Positions 38,184 to 46,052 of a stretch of 64,000 nucleotides of DNA are shown piece after piece. The notes below the pieces were generated by a model, which saw only the letters and a list, made by a program, of their open reading frames with translations, searched no databases and was not told the origin of the DNA. Both the position numbers and the translations under genes were made by a program. How positions within the stretch are numbered: the stretch's first letter is position 1; the number at the start of each line of letters is the position of its first letter. This DNA is from Limnohabitans sp. Jir61 (GTDB lineage Bacteria > Pseudomonadota > Gammaproteobacteria > Burkholderiales > Burkholderiaceae_C): positions 620,001 through 684,000 of the forward strand of contig NZ_NESD01000001.1 of assembly GCF_003063545.1 (NCBI RefSeq), written 5' to 3'.

Positions 38184-39974
38184 ATGAGTTACATCGCCCC
38201 CATCAAAGACATGGTGTTCAACATGGAACACTTGGCAGGCCTCGAACAAGTGGCCCAAATTCCTGCGTTCGAAGACATGGGCGTAGAAACCGCCCAAGCC
38301 GTGCTCGAAGAATGCGCGAAGTTGAACGAGTCTGTGCTCGTGCCGTTGAACTGGGAAGGCGACAAGAACCCATCGTTCTTCAAAGACGGCCATGTCACCA
38401 CCACACCTGGTTTCAAAGAAGCCTACCAACAGTACTGCGAAGGCGGCTGGCAAAGCTTGCAACACCCTGCAGACTTCGGCGGTCAAGGCTTGCCCAAGAC
38501 CATTGGTGCGGCGTGCGGCGAAATGCTCAACTCAGCCAATATGAGCTTTGCCTTGTGCCCCATGTTGACCGATGGCGCGATCGAAGCATTGCTCACGGCT
38601 GGCTCTGACGAGTTGAAAGCTACATACCTCGAGAAGCTCATCTCGGGTGAGTGGACTGGCACGATGAACTTGACCGAGCCACAAGCGGGCTCTGACTTGG
38701 CTGCTGTGCGCACCCGCGCAGAGCCACAGCCAGACGGCACCTACAAAGTATTCGGCACCAAGATTTACATCACCTACGGTGAACACGACATGGCCGAGAA
38801 CATCATTCATTTGGTGTTGGCGCGTGTGCAAGGCGCGCCTGAAGGCGTGAAGGGCATCAGCTTGTTTGTGGTGCCAAAGTTCATGGTCAACAAAGATGGT
38901 TCTTTGGGCGCACGCAACGATGTGCATTGCGTGAGCATCGAACACAAGATGGGCATCAAAGCCAGCCCCACAGCGGTGTTGCAGTATGGCGACCACGGTG
39001 GTGCACTTGGTTTCTTGGTCGGCGAAGAAAATCGTGGCCTCGAATACATGTTCATCATGATGAACGCAGCCCGTTACGCCGTTGGTGTGCAAGGCATTTC
39101 GATTGCCGAACGTGCCTACCAAAAGGCAGTCGCTTTCTCACGCGACCGCGTGCAAAGCCGCCCTGTGGATGGCAGCATGAAAACCAGCGCGCCCATCATT
39201 CACCACCCCGATGTGCGCCGCATGTTGATGACCATGCGTGCTTACACCGAAGGCTGCCGTGCCATGGCCACGGTGGCTGCGGCGGCTTATGACGCATCGC
39301 ACCACCACCCAGATGCCGACACGCGCAAAGACAACTTGGCGTTCTATGAATTCTTGGTGCCATTGGTCAAAGGCTTCAGCACGGAGATGAGTTTGGAAGT
39401 CACCAGCCTGGGCGTACAAGTGCACGGCGGCATGGGCTTCATCGAAGAAACGGGCGCGGCGCAGTACTACCGCGACGCGAAAATTTTGACGATTTACGAA
39501 GGCACAACAGCGATTCAAGCCAACGACTTGATCGGCCGTAAAACAGGTCGTGACGGTGGCCAAACCGCCAAAGGCATTGCAGCGCAAATCGCCAACACCG
39601 AAGCCGACTTACTCAAGAGCGGCAGCGCCAACGCCAAGGCGATGGCTGCACGTTTGAAAGCAGCACGCGAAGCCTTCTTGAATGTGGTCGACTTCGTGGT
39701 GGCAGGCGCCAAAGCCAGCCCCAATGCCGTGTTTTCAGGCAGCGTGCCTTACCTGATGCTCACTGGCAACTTGGTGGCTGGTTGGCAAATGGGCCGCGCA
39801 TTGTTGGTGGCTGAGGCTGAACTGGCCAAAGGCAACGACGCAGTATTCATGCAATCCAAAATCACCACTGCACGTTTCTATGCCGACCACATCCTGACCA
39901 AAGTGCCAGGCATGCGCGACAGCATCGTGGACGGTGCGGATAGCGTGACTGAGTTGGCGCTCGACGCGTTCTAA
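38184..39974 (+). CDS. Acyl-CoA dehydrogenase, long type with C-terminal extension
   Basis: A 596-residue flavoprotein dehydrogenase, about 200 residues longer than short-chain acyl-CoA dehydrogenases. Motifs: MNLTEPQAGSDLAAVRT (FAD/substrate), EHKMGIKASPTAVLQYG, GGMGFIEETGAAQYYRDAKILTIYEGTTAIQANDLIGRK with the catalytic-base region, then a helical C-terminal domain. This architecture is shared by fatty-acid dehydrogenases and by DmdC, the methylmercaptopropionyl-CoA dehydrogenase, so substrate is open. It lies directly downstream of etfBA, its electron acceptor, with its own GGAG ribosome site. Confidence 0.9.
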   Translation: MSYIAPIKDMVFNMEHLAGLEQVAQIPAFEDMGVETAQAVLEECAKLNESVLVPLNWEGDKNPSFFKDGHVTTTPGFKEAYQQYCEGGWQSLQHPADFGGQGLPKTIGAACGEMLNSANMSFALCPMLTDGAIEALLTAGSDELKATYLEKLISGEWTGTMNLTEPQAGSDLAAVRTRAEPQPDGTYKVFGTKIYITYGEHDMAENIIHLVLARVQGAPEGVKGISLFVVPKFMVNKDGSLGARNDVHCVSIEHKMGIKASPTAVLQYGDHGGALGFLVGEENRGLEYMFIMMNAARYAVGVQGISIAERAYQKAVAFSRDRVQSRPVDGSMKTSAPIIHHPDVRRMLMTMRAYTEGCRAMATVAAAAYDASHHHPDADTRKDNLAFYEFLVPLVKGFSTEMSLEVTSLGVQVHGGMGFIEETGAAQYYRDAKILTIYEGTTAIQANDLIGRKTGRDGGQTAKGIAAQIANTEADLLKSGSANAKAMAARLKAAREAFLNVVDFVVAGAKASPNAVFSGSVPYLMLTGNLVAGWQMGRALLVAEAELAKGNDAVFMQSKITTARFYADHILTKVPGMRDSIVDGADSVTELALDAF

Positions 39975-40007
39975 GTTTCAATCGTCACAAAAACTTGCAA
40001 TCAATCT

Positions 40008-40028
40008 CAGGGCACTTCACGTGCCCTG
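40008..40028 (+). terminator. Hairpin after the acyl-CoA dehydrogenase gene
   Basis: CAGGGCAC (40008-40015) pairs perfectly with GTGCCCTG (40021-40028), loop TTCAC. Only a weak T-rich tail (AACTTT) follows, so termination may be partial; it lies 20 bp before the next start. Confidence 0.5.
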
Positions 40029-40048
40029 AACTTTCTAAAGGGTCTGAT

Positions 40049-40999
40049 ATGTCGCGTTTGCCTCCGGTTTTGCAGTCTCTCAAGTTCCCTGTCATCGCTT
40101 CACCTTTGTTCATCATCAGCAATCCCAAGTTGGTAATTGCGCAGTGCAAAGCCGGTGTGGTGGGCTCTATGCCTGCGCTCAATGCGCGTCCTGCTGAACA
40201 GCTAGAAGATTGGTTAATTGAGATTACCGAGGCACTGGCTGCCCATAACCGTGAGCATCCAGATCAACCAGCAGCGCCCTTTGCCATCAACCAAATCGTG
40301 CACAAAAGCAATGACCGCTTAGAGCACGACATGGCCTTGTGTGTGAAGTACAAGGTGCCGATCATCATCACTTCGCTTGGTGCGCGTGAAGATGTCAATG
40401 CAGCTGCCCATAGCTACGGTGGCATCGTGTTGCACGACATCATCAACAACAAGTTCGCCAAGAAGGCGATTGAAAAGGGCGCAGACGGTCTCATCGCAGT
40501 TGCGGCTGGCGCAGGTGGTCATGCGGGGGTGAAGAGCCCGTTTGCCTTGATTCAAGAAATTCGCGAATGGTTTGATGGGCCAATAGCCCTAAGTGGTTCG
40601 ATTGCCACCGGCGGTGCCGTGTTGGCGGCGCAAGCGATGGGCGCAGACTTTGCCTACATTGGCTCAGCCTTCATTGCCACCGAAGAGGCGCGTGCCGCAG
40701 ATGACTACAAACAAGCTGTGGTGGATGGCACCTCCGACGATATCGTGCTGAGCAATTTGTTCACAGGTGTGCACGGCAACTACTTAGCCCCGTCTATCCG
40801 CAATGCGGGCTTGGACCCAGAGAACTTGCCAGAGAGTGACCCTAGCAAAATGAATTTTGGTGGCGGCGCTCAAAAAGCGTGGAAAGATATTTGGGGTTGT
40901 GGGCAGGGCATAGGTGCAGTGAAGGCTGTTGTCCCTGCATCGGAATTAATCGCTAGACTCAAGCGTGAATACGAATCGGTAAAACAAAAATTGCAGTGA
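40049..40999 (+). CDS. Nitronate monooxygenase (2-nitropropane dioxygenase family)
   Basis: A 316-residue FMN-dependent TIM-barrel enzyme. It shows VGSMPALNARPAEQLEDWL, the INQIVHKSNDRLEHD stretch, the loop GLIAVAAGAGGHAG, and ALSGSIATGGAVLAAQAMGADFAYIGSAFIATEEA with the FMN phosphate site. Family members oxidise nitronates or related compounds; enoyl reductase FabK is a relative. Start ATG 40049 with AAAGGG upstream; a start at 39995 would include the hairpin. It stands downstream of the acyl-CoA dehydrogenase. Confidence 0.87.
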   Translation: MSRLPPVLQSLKFPVIASPLFIISNPKLVIAQCKAGVVGSMPALNARPAEQLEDWLIEITEALAAHNREHPDQPAAPFAINQIVHKSNDRLEHDMALCVKYKVPIIITSLGAREDVNAAAHSYGGIVLHDIINNKFAKKAIEKGADGLIAVAAGAGGHAGVKSPFALIQEIREWFDGPIALSGSIATGGAVLAAQAMGADFAYIGSAFIATEEARAADDYKQAVVDGTSDDIVLSNLFTGVHGNYLAPSIRNAGLDPENLPESDPSKMNFGGGAQKAWKDIWGCGQGIGAVKAVVPASELIARLKREYESVKQKLQ

Positions 41000-41021
41000 G
41001 TTAGATTAAAAAGTAATTCGA

Positions 41022-41630
41022 ATGAATTTGGTTTTCCATTGGGCAGAAAAACTAGCTCGCGGTTGCGGATGGTTTGCTTTATGTGTGGGTGTTTTGCTAG
41101 GTGGAGCTTTTGGTTTTGCAACGCAGCTTAGCGTATCGTTGGATCCCAATTTGATTCATCAAGTGTTAACGCATTTTTTGTTTGGTCATCTGCCTACTTT
41201 TTTAGTTTCATCATTTGTCTTATTGCGAGTTAGCTTTCAACTCACCACAGAGTCTGAAATGAGAGTTGATTGGGTGCAGGGTCAGCAGGCTGCTGCATAC
41301 AGTTTGGCTTGTGCACTCGTCTGTCTGATGGCCTGGGTGTGGTTCTTTTTATCTGCCATGCTTGGATGCTGGCTTGGAATGATGTTTGCCTTGAATGGGT
41401 ATGCAATGCCTGTCTGGGACGCTTTTTGGTTTGACTTTGATTTGTCACACTTGTTTCACGCTGCATTGAGGATGCTACTGCTCGCACTTTCATTGAGCGT
41501 GATGACATTGGTTGAGGTGTTTTTTTTGCAAGCACGTCGCCACCAACTAGGATTGTTAATGTCACGGTTTATGACAATAGGTATGTTCTTGATCGTGGCG
41601 ATTGAATTGTTAGACGTAACTCTGATGTAA
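41022..41630 (+). CDS. Unknown four-helix membrane protein
   Basis: A 202-residue product with about four hydrophobic segments (near residues 15-35, 45-70, 90-125 and 145-200). It has no recognisable motif. It is too short and its helices do not resemble MlaE permeases, though the next gene 11 bp downstream encodes an MCE protein, the usual partner of MlaE. AT-rich codons and a weak Shine-Dalgarno. Likely cotranscribed with the MCE gene. Confidence 0.6.
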   Translation: MNLVFHWAEKLARGCGWFALCVGVLLGGAFGFATQLSVSLDPNLIHQVLTHFLFGHLPTFLVSSFVLLRVSFQLTTESEMRVDWVQGQQAAAYSLACALVCLMAWVWFFLSAMLGCWLGMMFALNGYAMPVWDAFWFDFDLSHLFHAALRMLLLALSLSVMTLVEVFFLQARRHQLGLLMSRFMTIGMFLIVAIELLDVTLM

Positions 41631-41641
41631 CGGGAAAAACC

Positions 41642-42427
41642 ATGTTTGAAGTTGATGCATCGAAACGTACTTTTCGCTGGCGTATTGCATTGTCGGTACT
41701 ATCCATATGCTTGACCTTGGGTTATTTGGCACATCTCAAAGGCATATTTGAGTCTAGGTTAGTGCTACGGATAGAAACTGATTCAGCGGTTGGCTTGTAT
41801 GAGGGAATGAAAGTCACCTATAAAGGTTTTGAATTAGGGCGTATGACTCAGCTGGTTTTGACGCCTCAAGGTGAAGTAAAAGGGGAATTACAAATCCGAC
41901 CCCAACATTCGACGTTTTTCACGGCGGGGGCTGTTTTGAAGCTCTCTAAAGAAAAAATCGTCACTTCTGAGTTGGTGTTGGTCCGTGATGAATCTCAAGC
42001 GACGCTTTTAGCGCCGATGTCTCACATAAAAATCGTGAAGGACGATGTAACTGCAGATGTTACAAAGCGTTTAGATCCCTTACTGCAAAAGCTTCAGCAA
42101 CTTTTGACGCAAATGGCGGATCCTGATGAGGGGGTTCAAGCCAGTTTGGGACAGTCGCGAAAGGTCATGATTCAAACTGTTCAGACCCTCGAACTTACAA
42201 GCCATGCCATGAAGCAGTTGAGTGATGAGAAAAACGGCTTGCCTGCAGTGCTAGGTAAAACACGCGACACGATGGTGGAGTTGGAGAAGTCACTGGTACA
42301 GACACAAAAAACGATGGGCAATGCAGATCGGCTGATTCAAAATGTCGATCACACCGTGAGTGACGTTAAATCTGCTCCCGTCTATCAGTGGCTAGTTCCT
42401 AAAAAGTCAGAGCAGAAGTCACCCTGA
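41642..42427 (+). CDS. MCE (MlaD-like) domain protein
   Basis: A 261-residue protein with one N-terminal membrane helix (residues about 12-32), an MCE domain (residues about 38-125; ETDSAVGLYEGMKVTYKGFELGRMTQLVLTPQGEVKG) and a C-terminal helical part that may be a coiled coil. MCE proteins form hexameric rings that move lipids between membranes, normally with an MlaE permease and MlaF ATPase; neither gene is nearby. No signal peptidase site. Function as lipid carrier is inferred only from the domain. It converges on the CHAT gene with one base between stops. Confidence 0.8.
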   Translation: MFEVDASKRTFRWRIALSVLSICLTLGYLAHLKGIFESRLVLRIETDSAVGLYEGMKVTYKGFELGRMTQLVLTPQGEVKGELQIRPQHSTFFTAGAVLKLSKEKIVTSELVLVRDESQATLLAPMSHIKIVKDDVTADVTKRLDPLLQKLQQLLTQMADPDEGVQASLGQSRKVMIQTVQTLELTSHAMKQLSDEKNGLPAVLGKTRDTMVELEKSLVQTQKTMGNADRLIQNVDHTVSDVKSAPVYQWLVPKKSEQKSP

Positions 42428-42428
42428 C

Positions 42429-45410
42429 TCATCGAGCCCCCTCGCCAACCAGTGCGTAAGGCGCCCAGTAGGTAGGGTGCGCATACATTGGTGTTTGCAT
42501 CAAGCTCAACATAGACTGGCGCAAAGCCTGCGCACGGCTGATTTGGGGTTGGTTTTTGTAGACCTCAAATGTTTTTGTTGTCAAACGCATCGCACTTTCG
42601 CTCTCGACCGACCAATGCGTCACTAGCAAGCTTCTGCCACCAGCGTAGAAAAATCCACGTGCTAGCCCCGATAAAGCTTCTTCGACTTTTCCATCTGCAC
42701 CCGCTGTATTGCAAGCGGATAGGACTACCCAATCTGCATTCAATCTAAGACCCATCACATCTTCAAGTGTAAGTAAGGGTGAGCTATTAGGCTCTGACAC
42801 GGCTGACATAGCGAGTGCAGGTTGTTCCAATTTGGGAAGATCGCCAGGAAGAAGGCCATGTGTTGCGAATACGATGATTTGTCTTTCAGCCAATGAGTTG
42901 TTGTCGCTGGCTTTGATGACGGAATCGCGCGTGGCATCTTTGCCTAAATAAATGTCTGTTGTGGCATTTGCATTCAGAACTTTGGCAAGTGCTAGCACCT
43001 CATCCTTGGTTTCAGGCAGAGGTGGCAGTGTGGCGTATTGAAGTTGATCGACAGCATTTTTTTCCAAATCGCCACGTGCAGAACGTTTGGTTAGAACCGA
43101 GCGAACAGCGTGCTTGTCGCTGTTGCTTGCTTCGTTGAGTGCAAAGGTCGGGTCACCCCAAGCCATAAGTGGTTTGGTGCCTGATGGCGTTTTACTCAGT
43201 TGTTTGAGTGCGACCCATGCATTAGGCGACGACACATGACTGATGGCCATGTCACGAATCAACCAAGGTGCTTGGGCGTAGTCGTTCTTGTTCCAAGGTT
43301 GTTTGACCAGAACTGCAAATGGAAGTTGTCCCAACGCGCCTGATGTGGCGACGATGAGATGCTCTTTGCCTGTTAATAGATCTTCAATCGGTCCCAACAG
43401 CTGTTGATAGAGCCTGTAGGACTCATCAAATCGAAATTTAGGGGCTTTAGGCCCAAGATCAGCTACATCGAGTGTTGTCCGAATCGATTTGACCAACTGG
43501 GCAATTTGCTGCTTGTTCAGTGTGCTGCGCTGCAACCGCGTTTTTCCATCTTTCGAAATTCCAAAAATGTATGTTTCACCATCCATGGGTACCAAACTAA
43601 CAAACACATCTTTGGGCGAAAGTAGGTTTGCAATTTCGTTGGGTGTTGGCGCCTTAGGTTGCAGCAGCTGAAAGTATTCCGGAAACTCTTTTTGAATCTG
43701 AGATTTGTATGTTTTTCTCAAGCCTTCAAGTTCGATCACACGCTGACGCATAGTCTTGACAACCTCAGGTGTGAGTCGTTGTTGTTGTGATTCGCCCGCT
43801 TGAGAAACGATATAGCCGTAAAGTGTGGTGAGTTCAGTTTTTGCGTCTTGGTCAAGTCTGGCAACTTCACCCAATCCCGGCTTTTTAATGGCTGCGCGTG
43901 CAGCGGCTTCTGAAATGGCCTGCTGGACACCAGAGGCCATTAAATGTGTCGAAGCGGCAAATGCTTTGCCTGCAGCTTCGGGATTTGACGCTTGCGTGTT
44001 TGCCAGCAAGCGAATATATGTTTTGTAAATATCTTGTCGAAGCGATAAGCGAAATGGCGACTCTTCGAATTGAGTGGACAGGGTGTCAGGCGCACTCAAA
44101 TCTCGCACAGCTTGCTCAAGTTCTGTCAGGGCTAGCTCTTGCTGTGATTTGTCTTGCGCCAATGACATGCCATACAAACCACGTTTGAAGGCGGTGAAGT
44201 AGTGATTCGCACCGAAGTTGTTGCTGGCCCAATCTAGCGTGCCCTTAAACATTTCGGCGGCATCACTTGCTCTGCCATTGTTTAGAAGCGTTAACCCTCT
44301 CAAGTCCACCATTCTCGCGATTGGCTTGATCCGTACATTGCTGCCAATAGCACTGTCAATGCTGTCGAACTCTTGCATGGCATCTTTCCAGCGGCCTTGT
44401 GCAATCAAACCTTTGTTGATGCGCATGCGTGTCCAAACGGATTGTGCAGTTGCATCAGAAAGTCCGGACTTGAGTTGAACGCTGCGAACCATTTGCGCAA
44501 CTCGTAGAGAATCGTTGTAACGTCCTTGTGCGAAATACAAGTCGGAAACCCAACGGTAAAAGAAGACCATTTGATCTTCCGTAAATTGGTAATTTTTATA
44601 TATAGCCAGTGCTTCACGCAAAGACTCTTCAGCTTCGAAAAGACGGCCAGCATTTATTTGAGCGACTGCTACTTCTACGGCAGAGCTTGCGTGCCAAGAC
44701 CTTCCGTATTGCACTTGTCGTGCAGGCGCTAGATTTTCCCATTGACGCAATTCAAGCCCTTTCGCTTGCGCTGTTTTGGCGGCATCAATCGACGCATCGA
44801 AGTGTCCCTGACGTATCAGCAGACGAGCTTTGGTTTTATAGAACTCCATCTCTGCGCGAATCGACCAGTAACCAATGGCATTGCTTCTGAATCGGCCGAA
44901 CTCGCGCGCAATCATGGGCTCAGCTTCGTCTAATAATGCTTTTGCTTTTTTGAGTTGATGCTCTTCAATGTAGCCTTCGGCGAGGCGAGCGCGTACACGA
45001 ACCATGTGCACTGGGTGCGTTTGCTGACGCAACACTTCCTCCATCAAAGCGAAACCTTCGGCTGTGTTGCTAGATGAATTCATCAAAAATGACCCAAGCG
45101 TCCACTTCGCATCGATGCCTGGAGATGCGGCTAACCAAGCGCGAAGGACGCGCTCTCGTTCGTTGGGGTCACCTAAACGAAAGGCGGCGGCATCACGTGC
45201 TTGGTACCACTGATCGAGTGAGTTGTAAGTGAGTCCCTCAGGTTGTGGTTGCTGAAGCAACGTGCGCAGCTCTTGCGCCTCGGCTGGAGATATTTTTTGA
45301 AGTGCCGTGAGTTCCTGCGCATGTAAAGCGACGCTGGCAAATATGCAGCAGAGAAATGCGCTGCAGCAGCGATTGATCAAACGATGGAGGTGTGGCGTCA
45401 GCATGTTCAT
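42429..45410 (-). CDS. Exported TPR protein with C-terminal CHAT protease domain
   Basis: A 993-residue protein. The N-terminus has a signal peptide (basic start, hydrophobic core, VALHAQE cleavage area near residue 32), so it should be periplasmic. Residues about 60-480 are TPR-like helical repeats. The C-terminal CHAT domain has both caspase-like catalytic residues: His851 in FATHGL and Cys900 in LSACNTAGADG, followed by GLARGFFYAGGRSLLVTHWSVES. CHAT domains are caspase-family peptidases; the target is unknown. Codons are AT-richer than the flanks. The gene stands alone between the MCE gene and uspA. Confidence 0.88.
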   Translation of the reverse strand: MNMLTPHLHRLINRCCSAFLCCIFASVALHAQELTALQKISPAEAQELRTLLQQPQPEGLTYNSLDQWYQARDAAAFRLGDPNERERVLRAWLAASPGIDAKWTLGSFLMNSSSNTAEGFALMEEVLRQQTHPVHMVRVRARLAEGYIEEHQLKKAKALLDEAEPMIAREFGRFRSNAIGYWSIRAEMEFYKTKARLLIRQGHFDASIDAAKTAQAKGLELRQWENLAPARQVQYGRSWHASSAVEVAVAQINAGRLFEAEESLREALAIYKNYQFTEDQMVFFYRWVSDLYFAQGRYNDSLRVAQMVRSVQLKSGLSDATAQSVWTRMRINKGLIAQGRWKDAMQEFDSIDSAIGSNVRIKPIARMVDLRGLTLLNNGRASDAAEMFKGTLDWASNNFGANHYFTAFKRGLYGMSLAQDKSQQELALTELEQAVRDLSAPDTLSTQFEESPFRLSLRQDIYKTYIRLLANTQASNPEAAGKAFAASTHLMASGVQQAISEAAARAAIKKPGLGEVARLDQDAKTELTTLYGYIVSQAGESQQQRLTPEVVKTMRQRVIELEGLRKTYKSQIQKEFPEYFQLLQPKAPTPNEIANLLSPKDVFVSLVPMDGETYIFGISKDGKTRLQRSTLNKQQIAQLVKSIRTTLDVADLGPKAPKFRFDESYRLYQQLLGPIEDLLTGKEHLIVATSGALGQLPFAVLVKQPWNKNDYAQAPWLIRDMAISHVSSPNAWVALKQLSKTPSGTKPLMAWGDPTFALNEASNSDKHAVRSVLTKRSARGDLEKNAVDQLQYATLPPLPETKDEVLALAKVLNANATTDIYLGKDATRDSVIKASDNNSLAERQIIVFATHGLLPGDLPKLEQPALAMSAVSEPNSSPLLTLEDVMGLRLNADWVVLSACNTAGADGKVEEALSGLARGFFYAGGRSLLVTHWSVESESAMRLTTKTFEVYKNQPQISRAQALRQSMLSLMQTPMYAHPTYWAPYALVGEGAR

Positions 45411-45465
45411 TTGATAAGCATACCAATTGCCAAAGCAAATGGGGAGTGGTTTTTACGACGCCCAT

Positions 45466-45496
45466 GAAAAACGCCCAGTCAGAACTGGGCGCTTTT
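45466..45496 (-). terminator. Terminator after uspA (possibly bidirectional)
   Basis: CGCCCAGT (45472-45479) pairs with ACTGGGCG (45484-45491). On the minus strand it ends in TTTTT; on the plus strand a TTTT also follows. Confidence 0.88.
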
Positions 45497-45511
45497 ATTA
45501 ATCAATAAGGA

Positions 45512-45955
45512 TCAACGAAGTACCAGAACTGGCACACTGGCGTGCGTCAAGACTTGTTGTGTTTCGCTGCCCAACAGCAAACGCTTGATGCCACGGCGAC
45601 CGTGTGAAGCCATCACGATCAAATCTACTTTGTGTTTTTTCGCAGCGGCAATCAGTGCATCAGAGACAATGTCAGACTTGACGACCACGGCCTTGGCGGT
45701 CACGCCTTTGGCTTTGGCAGCTTTCAGCACAGCGTCCAACACTTTTTGAGCACCGTCAGTCCAGCCTGTCTCAATTTTGGAAATCTCAGTGGCAGACAAA
45801 GGCAACGAGCCTTCGAAGTAGCTTTGTGGGTAACGTGGTGTCACTTTGACGGCAATCAATTCAGCGCCACTCAAAGCAGCCAGTTCGATGGCGCTAGAAA
45901 TGGCTTTCTTTGACAATGTCGAGCCGTCGGTGGCCACCAAAATTCGTTTGTACAT
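45512..45955 (-). CDS. Universal stress protein A family
   Basis: A 147-residue single-domain Usp protein starting MYKRILVATDGSTLSKKAI. It shows DLIVMASHGRRGIKRLLLGSETQQVLTHASVPVLVLR, whose G-x2-G-x9-G-S/T pattern binds ATP. Its exact role in stress survival is not known. ATG 45955 has an ideal AAGGAG. It is divergent from ccoI and shares with it a TTGAC-N4-GTCAA palindrome at 46012-46025. Confidence 0.93.
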   Translation of the reverse strand: MYKRILVATDGSTLSKKAISSAIELAALSGAELIAVKVTPRYPQSYFEGSLPLSATEISKIETGWTDGAQKVLDAVLKAAKAKGVTAKAVVVKSDIVSDALIAAAKKHKVDLIVMASHGRRGIKRLLLGSETQQVLTHASVPVLVLR

Positions 45956-46011
45956 AAACTGCTCCTTTTGTTGATTTCGCATTGAGCTTACTCTGTTTGG
46001 CTGCGAGGGTT

Positions 46012-46025
46012 TTGACCCAAGTCAA
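46012..46025. promoter_or_regulatory. FNR-like palindrome between uspA and ccoI
   Basis: TTGACCCAAGTCAA is a perfect palindrome that differs from the FNR consensus TTGAT-N4-ATCAA by one symmetric base in each half. It lies between two divergent genes of the low-oxygen cluster, 57 bp from uspA and 27 bp from the annotated ccoI start. Confidence 0.6.
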
Positions 46026-46052
46026 GTTCAGATCAGGGCGAACCGTTAGGCT

